NCBI RefSeq assembly: GCF_000247475.1
Contig: NZ_AHZC01000222.1
Span: forward strand, 48,848 to 112,847
From: Rhizobium sp. PDO1-076
GTDB taxonomy: Bacteria > Pseudomonadota > Alphaproteobacteria > Rhizobiales > Rhizobiaceae
Length of the DNA stretch: 64,000 nt
Reading direction: 5' to 3'
How positions within the stretch are numbered: position 1 is the stretch's first letter; the number at the start of each line of letters is the position of its first letter. The notes under the pieces were generated by a model. That model did no database searches and had not been told where the DNA came from. It saw only the letters and a list, made by a program, of their open reading frames with translations. Below, in pieces: positions 54,505 to 63,332 of this stretch. Both the position numbers and the translations under genes were made by a program.

Positions 54505-56850
54505 TCAGAACTCTTCCCAGTCGTCACCCCCGCGCGACCCACCACCGGCGGCGACCTTCTTCGGTGCCGGCTGATAACTGGGTGCCGGTGCCCGGGCATG
54601 CGTTGTCTGAGGGCGGGCGGGCGCACGCAACGTCTGGGCTGCTGCCTGGAGGGCATGCACCGGGTTGCGGTGTCCGCTGACGGTAAACCGGGATACCAGG
54701 CCCTTGAGGTTTTCGGCCTCGCTGCGCAGGGTCATGCTGGCCGCAGTCGTTTCCTCGACCATCGCTGCGTTCTGCTGGGTCACCTGGTCCATCTGGTTGA
54801 CGGCCGAGTTGACTTCCTTCAGCCCCGAGGCCTGTTCGCTGGCGGACGCGGAGATCTGCAGGATCAGACCGTTGATCTGCATGACCTGATCGGAAATCTT
54901 CTGCAGTGTCTCGCCGGCCTGGCCGACCAGCTGCACACCGTCGCGGACCTGAGCGCCCGATGCGTTGATCAGCGTCTTGATTTCCTTGGCTGCATTCGCC
55001 GAACGTTGGGCCAGTTCACGCACTTCCTGTGCCACGACCGCAAAGCCCTTGCCGGCTTCGCCGGCACGCGCCGCCTCGACACCGGCATTGAGTGCCAGCA
55101 GGTTGGTCTGGAAGGCGATTTCGTCGATAACACCGATGATGCGCGAGATTTCCTGCGACGACTGCGCAATGCCCTGCATCGAGGTCACGGCGCGCTGGAC
55201 GACTTCGCCCGACTTCTCCGCATCCTGCACGGCAACACTGACGGTATTTGCAGCAATACCGGCATTGTCGGCACTCGAATGAACCTGCTCGGTCAACTCG
55301 TTGAGCGCGGCCGCCGTTTCTTCGAGGCTGGCAGCCTGCTGTTCTGTGCGCTTGGAGAGGTCTGCTGCACTCTCCGAGATCTCGCTACTGCCAGCGCCAA
55401 TGTTGACGACGCTGACATTGACCGAGGCAATCGCCTGCTCGAGGCTGGCAAGCGCATTGTTGAAGTCGCGCTTGAGAGCTTCGTAGTCGCCGGGGAAATC
55501 ATCGCCGATACGGTAGGTCAGGTTGCCCTGGGACAGTTGCGCCAGACCATTGCCGAGTGCAGAGACCACGTGCTGCTGCACGGAGGCGGATTGGTTGCGT
55601 TCCTGCTCGGAGCGCCGACGTTCGCCTTCGGCGTCATTGCGTTGCGCCTCGGCTTGTGCCGCAAGCGTATGGCTCTCGGCGAGGCGATGGCGAAAGCCTT
55701 CGAGCGCCTGCGCAACGAGGCCGATTTCGTCCTTGCTGTCCTGACCGGTGACCGGTTCGGAATACTGGCCGGCGCTCAGGGTCTTCACGCTGGCAACAAG
55801 CCCACCAAGCGGAGTCTGGACGAAGGATCGCACCGCGCAGTAAAGGGCAAACATCACGGCGCCGAGAACGATCAGTCCTCCGATGACCATCATGTAGGTC
55901 TGGGCTTCGAGGGGTGCGTTGATCGCCGCATGCGGCACATCGACGAGAACAACCCAATTGGTGTTCACGTCCGGCAATGCGAAGGGATAGACGACCCGGT
56001 CGAAACTGCCCTGGCCGTCATCGAGACCCTTGATCACGCCACCGGTCAGCGAAGTGATGGCGGATTTGACAAGATCGGCGCCGGTGCCGTCATAATCTTT
56101 CATCTGCAGATCCGGGGTCGGCGCTACGATCCACTTGCCGGTTTGGGAAAGCAGCGTGACGCGGCCGGATCCAAATGGCTGCAGCTTGTTCAGCTTGTCG
56201 GCCATGGCCTTCAGCGAGATATCGACGCCGCTGACCCCGATCAGTTTGCCGTTGACCGTGACCGGATAGGCGATGGAGGTCATCGCGGTATTTTCGCCCG
56301 TGGTCGATTCGGCGTAAGGCGGCGAGATCGCGCCCTTCAGGCTCTTTGCCGCGAGCGAATACCACGGTGCGACATAGTCGGAATCGAAGGTCGAGAAGGT
56401 AAAGCCGCCATCCTTGCTCTTCGTCCAATAGGGATTGAAGGTCCCGTCCTTGGACGAGCCGAATTCAGGCTTGCCAGCCATGCTGGGCGACTGTCCGTCA
56501 AAGGCATTGGGCTCCTCGGCGAACCAGCTGCCGAAGGCAAAGGCATTCTGCTCGACATTGGCTTTCAGCATGTCGACCACCGCCTTGCGGTCGACATACT
56601 TGCCGTCCTGTCCACGCCCGATGACGCCGGCCATTGAACGGGCTGCGCCGGCGAGTTCGCCAACGGCGGCGCCAACGTCTGTCGCAATAGCTTTCGCTTC
56701 GGCATTCGCCTGATCCATCGTCAGGGTCTCGACCCGATTGCGGGTCTGCGAAATGAGAAACAGGTTGGAGACGAAGAGCACGACGGCAATGGCGACGCCG
56801 GTCACGAGAATGAGTTTGGCTGCCAGGGATTTCATTCTGAAAATAGACAT
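54505..56850 (-). CDS. Methyl-accepting chemotaxis protein (dCache type)
   Basis: A 781-residue transmembrane chemoreceptor. TM1 about 12-34, a periplasmic dCache sensor (about 35-318, with FGSWFAEEPNAFDG and YVAPWY), TM2 about 319-341, HAMP about 342-395 and a second HAMP-like region, then the signalling domain with the conserved tip [20 protein letters not shown]. The protein ends DDWEEF, matching the xWxxF pentapeptide that tethers CheR/CheB on high-abundance receptors. ATG 56850 has GAGG upstream. Ligand unknown. Confidence 0.93.
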   Translation of the reverse strand: MSIFRMKSLAAKLILVTGVAIAVVLFVSNLFLISQTRNRVETLTMDQANAEAKAIATDVGAAVGELAGAARSMAGVIGRGQDGKYVDRKAVVDMLKANVEQNAFAFGSWFAEEPNAFDGQSPSMAGKPEFGSSKDGTFNPYWTKSKDGGFTFSTFDSDYVAPWYSLAAKSLKGAISPPYAESTTGENTAMTSIAYPVTVNGKLIGVSGVDISLKAMADKLNKLQPFGSGRVTLLSQTGKWIVAPTPDLQMKDYDGTGADLVKSAITSLTGGVIKGLDDGQGSFDRVVYPFALPDVNTNWVVLVDVPHAAINAPLEAQTYMMVIGGLIVLGAVMFALYCAVRSFVQTPLGGLVASVKTLSAGQYSEPVTGQDSKDEIGLVAQALEGFRHRLAESHTLAAQAEAQRNDAEGERRRSEQERNQSASVQQHVVSALGNGLAQLSQGNLTYRIGDDFPGDYEALKRDFNNALASLEQAIASVNVSVVNIGAGSSEISESAADLSKRTEQQAASLEETAAALNELTEQVHSSADNAGIAANTVSVAVQDAEKSGEVVQRAVTSMQGIAQSSQEISRIIGVIDEIAFQTNLLALNAGVEAARAGEAGKGFAVVAQEVRELAQRSANAAKEIKTLINASGAQVRDGVQLVGQAGETLQKISDQVMQINGLILQISASASEQASGLKEVNSAVNQMDQVTQQNAAMVEETTAASMTLRSEAENLKGLVSRFTVSGHRNPVHALQAAAQTLRAPARPQTTHARAPAPSYQPAPKKVAAGGGSRGGDDWEEF

Positions 56851-57090
56851 TAGGTCCTCGCGGTCATATGGAGGATTAATGCATCGGATGCGCATGATGC
56901 GCTCGCAAGGCAAGGATATGCCCCGTCATGGAGCAGGAGGGCGCAGTCTCCGGGCCGCATGGTTCACGGCTCAGCTTCGCCCCGGAAGATGAATCCCAAT
57001 CTCTAAACTTTGCGTAAAAGCCAATCTATAAACGCCCGGAAACCGGGATGTTTCATGGTAAATTCTTGAAGGCTCGACAGCAAAGACATT
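56851..57090. other. Gap between rbsK and the chemoreceptor gene
   Basis: 240 bases on the minus-strand side upstream of the chemoreceptor. AT-richer around 57001-57070. I found no clear promoter motif, repeat or gene. Confidence 0.4.
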
Positions 57091-57990
57091 TCATGTTCTG
57101 GCCGCGACATCTTCGGCCATGGGAATAGACGGCTGAGCCCCTGGCTTCAGGCAGGCGAGTGAGCCCGCGACCGCAGCGCGACGCAAGGCGTGTTCGAAAT
57201 TCAGCCCTTGATCCAGGCTCGCGGCCAGATAGCCGCAGAACGTGTCACCCGCACCGACGGTATCGACCGGTTCGATCTTCAATCCCTTGGCCCGGTGTAG
57301 CGCGCCTTCGTGCGCGGCCACCACGCCGTCGCCGCCGAGCGTGACGATCAGCGTCTGTTTCGACTTTCCATGCATGTCGAGCATCAGCGCTTCGCGTGCG
57401 TCCGAGGTCAACTCGGTTGTGCCTGTCAGCAGTTCGAATTCCGTCTCGTTGGCAATGACGAAATCGGCTAGGGCCGCCAGGGTTGCAGCTTCAGGCGTCA
57501 ACGGTGCGGTATTGAGAACGGTGCGCACGCCACGCGCCTTCGCAGCCTTCAGTGCTGCTTTGACCGCGTCAGCCGGAACTTCGAGTTGAAGCATCAAGAG
57601 GTCCGTGGATGAAAGCGCCGCAACGGCCGCTTCCGCCTGGGCAACATCAACAAGACCGTTCGCACCGGGAACGACGGCAATCATGTTTTCTCCGTCGCCG
57701 CCGACCAGGATCAGTGCAGTACCGGTCGGGCCGGTTTCATGGCGCACGCCGGAAAGATCGGCCCCGGCTTTGTCGAGAAGATCGAGTGCGGGTCCGGCAA
57801 ACTCGTCCTTGCCGACCGCCCCGACCATGCGCACGCTGGCGCCCGCGCGCCGTGCGGCAAGTGCCTGATTGGCGCCCTTGCCGCCTGCTGCTGTCGCAAA
57901 GCCGGTGCCGGATACCGTCTCGCCAGGCGTCGGCAGCCGCGGCGTATTGGCAACCAGATCCATGTTGATGGAGCCGAAAACGGTGATCAT
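57091..57990 (-). CDS. rbsK: Ribokinase
   Basis: A PfkB-family kinase of 299 residues that phosphorylates ribose. Signatures: VFGSINMDLVANTPRLPTPGETVSG with GGKGANQALAARRAG at the N-terminus and the catalytic VDTVGAGDTFCGYLAA at the C-terminus. ATG 57990 follows GAGG at eight bases; the frame stays open further but overlaps rmuC. No ribose transporter is in the window. Confidence 0.93.
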   Translation of the reverse strand: MITVFGSINMDLVANTPRLPTPGETVSGTGFATAAGGKGANQALAARRAGASVRMVGAVGKDEFAGPALDLLDKAGADLSGVRHETGPTGTALILVGGDGENMIAVVPGANGLVDVAQAEAAVAALSSTDLLMLQLEVPADAVKAALKAAKARGVRTVLNTAPLTPEAATLAALADFVIANETEFELLTGTTELTSDAREALMLDMHGKSKQTLIVTLGGDGVVAAHEGALHRAKGLKIEPVDTVGAGDTFCGYLAASLDQGLNFEHALRRAAVAGSLACLKPGAQPSIPMAEDVAART

Positions 57991-58033
57991 GCGCTGAGCC
58001 TCTCTTTTTTCTGCGCTCTTTTGGACCAGGCGG

Positions 58034-59269
58034 TCAGTCCTCGTCAACAACCCTGAGCTTGAGCAGCCCGGTCCGGCTCTCGACCGTCTTGGCAGGCGTG
58101 TCCTCGCCCTCGACCCGCCCGTCTGGTATCCCACCGGGCACCTCGAATTCCATCGCCTCGATCTTCGCCCCGCGCCGCGCGAGCTTGTCCGAAGACGTCA
58201 GGATCTGGTCGACGTCCTTTTGTGCCGCGAGGAAATGTCCCTGAAGCTTCCTTGTCCGGTCATCGAGCCGGTTCAGGTCTTCCATCAGCCGGATGACTTC
58301 GCCCTGGATCAGATGGGCCTGCTCACGCATGCGCTGGTCCTTCAAGACCGCCTGAATCACCTGGATAGACAGCATCAGCAGCGACGGCGAGACGATGACC
58401 ACGCGCTGCTTGTGGGCCTTCTGCACGACGCCCTCGAAGTTTTCATGAATTTCGGCAAAGATCGATTCCGATGGCACGAACAGGAAGGCCATGTCCTGCG
58501 TTTCGCCGGCGATCAGGTACTTTTCCGAAATGTCGCGGATATGCACCTCGAGATCGCGGCGGAATTGCTGGCTCGCGATCCGCTTTTGCTCAGCGGTTTC
58601 GCCGTCGCGGATCGCATTCCAGGCTTCCAGCGGAAACTTGGCATCGATCACCAGCGGCGGAGAATTGTTCGGCATGCGGATCGTGCAGTCCGGCCGCATG
58701 CCATTTGATAGCGTCGCCTGGAATGTAAACGCGCCCATTGGCAACCCGTCGGCAACGATGGTCTCCATACGCGACTGGCCAAAGGCGCCGCGCGTCTGCT
58801 TGTTGGAGAGGATGGCCTGCAGCCCGACCACGTCCTTCGCCAGCGACTGGATGTTGTTTTGCGCCGCATCGATCACGGCGAGCCGTTCCTGCAGGCTCCG
58901 CAGATTGTCATGCGTCGATTTCGTCTGCTCGGTGATTGTCGTGCCGAGGCGATGGGTCATGCCATCCAGCCGCTGGCTGATCGATTGATTGAGTTCCGCC
59001 TGCCGGCTGCCGAACACATCGGCCATGATTGCAAGCCGCCCCTGCATCTCTGCCTGGGCCTTCAACAGTTCACCGAGGCGGGCTTCCGCCGCCTGTTCAC
59101 GTCGCAGTGCCTCTTCCTGATGCCGCAGCCGTGCGCGTCCGGAGCGCCAGACACCCCATCCCAACAGCACGAACGGAGTGGCGATCAGCGCCAGCGCGAA
59201 GCAAGCCAGAACCATGGGTGAAAGGGTGACTGAGCCGATGGTCACCGCCGGAAACTGGTATGGGTTCAT
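58034..59269 (-). CDS. rmuC: DNA recombination protein RmuC
   Basis: A 411-residue protein with one N-terminal membrane helix (about 20-40, LACFALALIATPFVLLGWGV), a long coiled coil (about 45-140) and the RmuC nuclease-like core (about 150-360: DCTIRMPNNSPPLVIDAKFPLEAW, FVPSESIFAEI, VVIVSPSLLM). RmuC limits inversions at short repeats. I use ATG 59269 (MNPYQFPAVT). Confidence 0.93.
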   Translation of the reverse strand: MNPYQFPAVTIGSVTLSPMVLACFALALIATPFVLLGWGVWRSGRARLRHQEEALRREQAAEARLGELLKAQAEMQGRLAIMADVFGSRQAELNQSISQRLDGMTHRLGTTITEQTKSTHDNLRSLQERLAVIDAAQNNIQSLAKDVVGLQAILSNKQTRGAFGQSRMETIVADGLPMGAFTFQATLSNGMRPDCTIRMPNNSPPLVIDAKFPLEAWNAIRDGETAEQKRIASQQFRRDLEVHIRDISEKYLIAGETQDMAFLFVPSESIFAEIHENFEGVVQKAHKQRVVIVSPSLLMLSIQVIQAVLKDQRMREQAHLIQGEVIRLMEDLNRLDDRTRKLQGHFLAAQKDVDQILTSSDKLARRGAKIEAMEFEVPGGIPDGRVEGEDTPAKTVESRTGLLKLRVVDED

Positions 59270-59343
59270 AGTGTCAAGTCTAGCAGATTCGCATTGTCCG
59301 CATAGATCAAAGAGTGAACATTCGTCTTGATTGCGTCGGCGAA

Positions 59344-59369
59344 GCAAATATCAGAAAAAAATTATTTGC
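59344..59369. repeat. Inverted repeat upstream of the first globin chemoreceptor
   Basis: GCAAATA / TATTTGC, seven-base perfect arms around 12 bases, between divergent rmuC and the globin receptor gene. Confidence 0.5.
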
Positions 59370-59384
59370 CGCCACATTTGACGA

Positions 59385-59422
59385 AGCGCAAATCAGCAAA
59401 ATCGAAATGGCTGTTTTGCGCT
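59385..59422. repeat. Long interrupted hairpin upstream of the first globin chemoreceptor
   Basis: AGCGCAAA-T-CAGC pairs with GCTG-T-TTTGCGCT: eight and four base pairs separated by one T-T mismatch, with a 12-base loop. It lies 135-172 bases before the start of the globin receptor. The rest of the 287-base gap shows nothing else. Confidence 0.55.
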
Positions 59423-59556
59423 CATTTCAAGAAGGTGCAACTTATGTGCTCAAAAACACGTAGTTTTCGGCAACCAAAACTTTACCATTTAAGCATCTCT
59501 TGAAGTACATACATCAGCACTCGCTGATGAAACTAGGACGAGAGCGTAGAAACATC

Positions 59557-61074
59557 ATGACGTCGAACGAAGATAACGTGGTTCTGAAAGCAAGGCTGAA
59601 ATTCCTCGGTCTGGACGACAAGGCACGCGACACACTGCGTCTCCTTGGCCCGGTGATCCGCAAGAATGTCGGTGCCGCCCTGGATGTGTTTTACGCTCAG
59701 GTTCGAAAGACGCCCGAGACGGCCGCCTTCTTCAAGGGCGAAGAACATATTCGCAGTGCAAAGGGACGCCAGGAGCAGCATTGGGGCATCGTTGCCAATG
59801 CCGACTACAACGAAACCTATGTGCAGGGCGTCACCATGGTCGGCAAGGCGCATGCCCGCATCGGACTGGAGCCGCGCTGGTATATCGGCGGCTATGCTCT
59901 GCTGCTTGAGCAACTGGTCCATGCGGTGGTCCGCGATCGTTGGCCAAGCCGCTTTGGCAGGCAGAATGCGCCGCAGATGGCCGACGAGGTTTCGGTCATC
60001 GTCAAGGCTGCGCTTCTCGACATGGACTATTCAATCTCGGTCTATCTCGATATTCTTGCAGCCGAACGAAAGCAGGCAGAAGAAGCCCGGCTGAAGGCGG
60101 AGGCCGAGCAGGCCGTTGCTCTGGCGGCTCTGCGCAGCGTTTTGACCAAACTCGCCTCGGGCGATCTGGCAGCCCGCCTGACCGATGAAATGCCGGCCAA
60201 CTTTGTCGAGATGGCCAAGGACTACAACAACTCGGTCGAGTCGCTGCAGGCGACGATCACCACGGTTCGCGGCGCGGCCGATGAGATCTTTCGCTCGACC
60301 TCGGCCATTTCGTCGGCCACCAATGATCTGGCGCAACGCACCGAACAACAGGCAGCCGGCCTCGAAGAGAGCACGGCAGCGCTGCACGATCTCACCCAGA
60401 ATGTAACGCTCACGGCAGATGGAGCCCAGAAGGCTTCGGTGGTCGTCGGTGTGGCGCTGACGGAGGCGCGCGTGTCCGAGGAAGTGGTCTCGCGTGCGGT
60501 AGAAGCCATGGGCGCGATCGAGAAGTCCTCCGATGGTATCTCCAAGATCATCGGCGTCATCGATGAGATCGCCTTCCAGACCAATCTTCTGGCCCTCAAT
60601 GCTGGCGTGGAAGCGGCCCGTGCTGGCGAGGCTGGACGCGGCTTTGCGGTCGTTGCCCAGGAAGTGCGCGAGCTTGCCCAGCGTTGTGCCAGTGCGGCCC
60701 GCGAAATCAAGGGTCTCATCTCGCAGAGCTCGAGCCAGGTTCAGACCGGTGTCGGCCTGGTCAACAATGCCGGCGAGGCCTTGGAAAAGATCATCGTCCG
60801 AATCGGCGAGATCAACGACATCGTCTCCAAGATCGCCTCTGCCGCAGCCGATCAGTCCGGTGGCCTGCGCGAGGTCAACACCTCGATCAGCTCGATGGAC
60901 CAGATCACGCAGCGCAACGCTGCGATGGTCGAGGAAACGTCTGCCCAGACGGTGACGCTCAGCGATGAGGCACAAAGGCTGGTTGCAGCGCTTCAGGGCT
61001 TCAAGACGGATGGTGGCACTCACGCAGGCAGCCGGGATCGTACCGCGCAGATCACCTACCGACGGGCGGGTTGA
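59557..61074 (+). CDS. Globin-coupled chemotaxis receptor (HemAT-like), copy 1
   Basis: A soluble 505-residue sensor with no membrane helix. The N-terminal protoglobin domain (about 10-165) has the proximal heme histidine in [18 protein letters not shown] (H99). A short HAMP-like linker leads to the MCP signalling domain with [20 protein letters not shown]. Such proteins sense oxygen for aerotaxis. I use ATG 59557 (MTSNEDN). A second receptor of identical length follows 102 bases downstream. Confidence 0.93.
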   Translation: MTSNEDNVVLKARLKFLGLDDKARDTLRLLGPVIRKNVGAALDVFYAQVRKTPETAAFFKGEEHIRSAKGRQEQHWGIVANADYNETYVQGVTMVGKAHARIGLEPRWYIGGYALLLEQLVHAVVRDRWPSRFGRQNAPQMADEVSVIVKAALLDMDYSISVYLDILAAERKQAEEARLKAEAEQAVALAALRSVLTKLASGDLAARLTDEMPANFVEMAKDYNNSVESLQATITTVRGAADEIFRSTSAISSATNDLAQRTEQQAAGLEESTAALHDLTQNVTLTADGAQKASVVVGVALTEARVSEEVVSRAVEAMGAIEKSSDGISKIIGVIDEIAFQTNLLALNAGVEAARAGEAGRGFAVVAQEVRELAQRCASAAREIKGLISQSSSQVQTGVGLVNNAGEALEKIIVRIGEINDIVSKIASAAADQSGGLREVNTSISSMDQITQRNAAMVEETSAQTVTLSDEAQRLVAALQGFKTDGGTHAGSRDRTAQITYRRAG

Positions 61075-61137
61075 GGGCAAGACTCTTCGGGATTGTTTAG
61101 TCTCTGTTTAGGATAACCATGGCAGGTGTAACGACAA

Positions 61138-61151
61138 CCGGTGATCACCGG
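61138..61151. repeat. 14-base palindrome between tandem globin receptors
   Basis: CCGGTGATCACCGG is perfectly palindromic and lies 25 bases before the start of copy 2. Confidence 0.55.
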
Positions 61152-61176
61152 AATAGCCAACGCCTGTGATGGAACC

Positions 61177-62694
61177 ATGACCCAGAAACCAAACACCGAT
61201 CTGTCAGAACGCCTCGACTTCCTCGAAATCGATGACAGGACTCGGGCGACGCTCAACGAGCTGCGCCCGACCATCAACGACACCATCGGCGATGCGCTGG
61301 ACAAGCTCTATCTGAAGATTGCACGCACCCCGAAGCTCGCAAGCTTCTTCCGCGACAAGGCGCACATCACCGGCGCCAAGAATTCCCAGATGGCGCATTG
61401 GGACAAGGCGGCCAAGGGTGGCTTCGATGCAGACTATGTCAAAGGTGTGACGGCTGTCGGCAAGGCGCATGCCCGCATCGGTCTTGAGCCGCGCTGGTAC
61501 ATTGGTGGCTATTCCATGCTGATCGGCGAACTCGCCGCGGGCATCCTGGTCAAACACTGGCCGTTCCCGTTCGGCAAGCAGCATGCCCATGCCCTGGCAG
61601 ACAAGCTCAAGGCGCTGGTCAAGGCCGCCATGCTGGACATGGACTATTCGATCTCCGTCTATCTGCAGGAACTGGATGCCAGGCGCGTGCAGCTTGAAGA
61701 AGAGCGCTTGCGGTTCGAGGCCGACCAGGCCATCGCAATGGAACACTTGCGCAAAGGTCTGGAAGCCCTGGCACAGGGCGATTTCGAAGCCCGCATGACC
61801 AGCGACCTGCCGCAGAATTTCAAGGAAATGGCCGGCTATTACAATGACACGGTCGACCGGCTGAACACCTCGTTCGCCGCCATCCGCCGCGCGTCGGACG
61901 AAATTCTCAACGGCACCGAGACCATCGCCCGTGCGTCTGGCGAATTGGCCAACCGTACGGCCAAGCAGGCAACAGGGGTTCAGGAAAGTTCGACGGCTCT
62001 ACAACAACTCTCGGTCAGCGTCAGCCAGACGGCGGCCAATGCCGAACGAGCCTCGATGACCGTTCGCGAAACCCAGCAGCAGGCCCAATCCTCCGGTGCA
62101 GTCGTCTCGCGTGCCGTATCCGCCATGGGCGCGATCGAAAAGTCTTCGACGGAGATCTCCAAGATCATTGGCGTTATTGACGAGATTGCCTTCCAGACCA
62201 ATCTTCTTGCACTCAATGCTGGCGTCGAGGCGGCCAGAGCAGGCGAGGCCGGCAAGGGTTTTGCGGTCGTGGCACAGGAAGTCCGCCAGCTTGCCCAGCG
62301 CAGCGCCGATGCTGCCAAGGCAATCAAGCAGTTAATCTCGCAGAGTTCCGATCAGGTGAAGGAGGGCGTTGGCCTCGTCTCCGGCACTGGTGATGCCCTG
62401 ACCGACATCATTACCCGCATCGATGCGATCAACGCATTCGTCTCGGACATCGCGACCGCCGCCAAGGACCAGGCCATGGGGCTGAACGAAGTCAACCAGG
62501 CGACCCGCAACATGGATCACCTGACCCATGAAAACAGCGATATGGTCGAGCAGACATCGGAAGAAACACGCCGTCTTCGCGCCGAAGTGGCCGGTCTGGT
62601 CGAGTTGCTGAGCCATATCCGCACCCGCTCCACCGAGCATTCTGGGGCAAAACCAGGTGCGTCTTCTAAGCATTCAGGTCGCCGGGCGGCCTGA
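61177..62694 (+). CDS. Globin-coupled chemotaxis receptor (HemAT-like), copy 2
   Basis: Also 505 residues, with the same layout as copy 1: a protoglobin domain (about 1-165) with the histidine in [18 protein letters not shown], then linker and MCP domain with [20 protein letters not shown]. The globin segment near the heme is nearly identical; the N-terminus ([20 protein letters not shown]), the linker and the C-terminal tail differ. It is a tandem duplicate that has diverged. Neither copy has a CheR-binding pentapeptide. ATG 61177 is chosen over GTG 61141, which falls in the palindrome. Confidence 0.93.
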   Translation: MTQKPNTDLSERLDFLEIDDRTRATLNELRPTINDTIGDALDKLYLKIARTPKLASFFRDKAHITGAKNSQMAHWDKAAKGGFDADYVKGVTAVGKAHARIGLEPRWYIGGYSMLIGELAAGILVKHWPFPFGKQHAHALADKLKALVKAAMLDMDYSISVYLQELDARRVQLEEERLRFEADQAIAMEHLRKGLEALAQGDFEARMTSDLPQNFKEMAGYYNDTVDRLNTSFAAIRRASDEILNGTETIARASGELANRTAKQATGVQESSTALQQLSVSVSQTAANAERASMTVRETQQQAQSSGAVVSRAVSAMGAIEKSSTEISKIIGVIDEIAFQTNLLALNAGVEAARAGEAGKGFAVVAQEVRQLAQRSADAAKAIKQLISQSSDQVKEGVGLVSGTGDALTDIITRIDAINAFVSDIATAAKDQAMGLNEVNQATRNMDHLTHENSDMVEQTSEETRRLRAEVAGLVELLSHIRTRSTEHSGAKPGASSKHSGRRAA

Positions 62695-62702
62695 GACACT
62701 GT

Positions 62703-62742
62703 AAACGGAGCGAAATCGTGCGTTTTTCGATTTCCTCCGTTT
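62703..62742. repeat. 15-base-pair stem-loop between globin receptor 2 and def
   Basis: AAACGGAG-C-GAAATCG pairs with CGATTTC-CTCCGTTT (one bulged C), with a nine-base loop containing five T. It starts eight bases after the receptor stop and ends 23 bases before def. No T-run follows, so it is not a standard terminator. Confidence 0.75.
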
Positions 62743-62765
62743 CGATCTTGCGCTAAGTGAGGCCC

Positions 62766-63278
62766 ATGACGATAAAGCCTCTCATCATCCTCCCCGACCC
62801 CCTCTTGCGTCAGGTCTCCCAGCCCATTGAGCGGGTAGACGCCGATATCCGCAGGCTTGCCGAAGACATGCTTGAAACCATGTACGAGGCACCCGGCATC
62901 GGTCTTGCCGCAATCCAGGTTGGCGTCGCCCGCCGCATGCTGGTCATCGACATCTCCAAGGAAGGCGATGAGCGCGAGCCACTGGTATTCATCAATCCGG
63001 AGATTGTTCGTTCCTCCGACGAGCGCTCGGTCTATGAAGAGGGATGCCTGTCGATCCCCGACTATTATGCCGAAGTCGAGCGCCCGGCTGCGATTACGGT
63101 CAAGTCGCTCGACCGTGAGGGCCGCGAAACGCTGACGGAGGCCGACGGTCTCCTGGCAACCTGCCTGCAGCATGAAATCGATCATCTCAACGGTGTGCTG
63201 TTCATCGACCACATCTCCCGCCTGAAGCGCGAGATGGTGATCAAGAAATTCACCAAGGCTTCCAAATCAAAGCTTTGA
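62766..63278 (+). CDS. def: Peptide deformylase
   Basis: Removes the formyl group from nascent proteins. The 170 residues contain the three deformylase motifs: [18 protein letters not shown] and [10 protein letters not shown] with the metal ligands. GAGG lies four bases before ATG 62766. fmt follows after 54 bases, the common def-fmt pair that manages N-formylmethionine. Confidence 0.97.
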   Translation: MTIKPLIILPDPLLRQVSQPIERVDADIRRLAEDMLETMYEAPGIGLAAIQVGVARRMLVIDISKEGDEREPLVFINPEIVRSSDERSVYEEGCLSIPDYYAEVERPAAITVKSLDREGRETLTEADGLLATCLQHEIDHLNGVLFIDHISRLKREMVIKKFTKASKSKL

Positions 63279-63284
63279 TCCGTC

Positions 63285-63301
63285 GCGCCCGTCGAGGGCG
63301 C
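63285..63301 (+). repeat. Small hairpin between def and fmt
   Basis: GCGCCC-GTCGA-GGGCGC, perfect six-base arms, seven bases after the def stop. Followed by GCCCATTTTCC rather than a T-run; perhaps a weak attenuator. Confidence 0.4.
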
Positions 63302-63332
63302 GCCCATTTTCCGGTTCTGAAGGCGAGACGCC

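Noticed and set aside
53337..54656. 439-codon frame opposite the nucleoside hydrolase
   Set aside because: Runs across the terminator and into the chemoreceptor gene; the nucleoside hydrolase on the plus strand is intact and convincing.
54598..56637. 679-codon open frame opposite the dCache chemoreceptor
   Set aside because: Reverse image of the repetitive, Ala/Ser-rich receptor; protein looks random and has no family motif.
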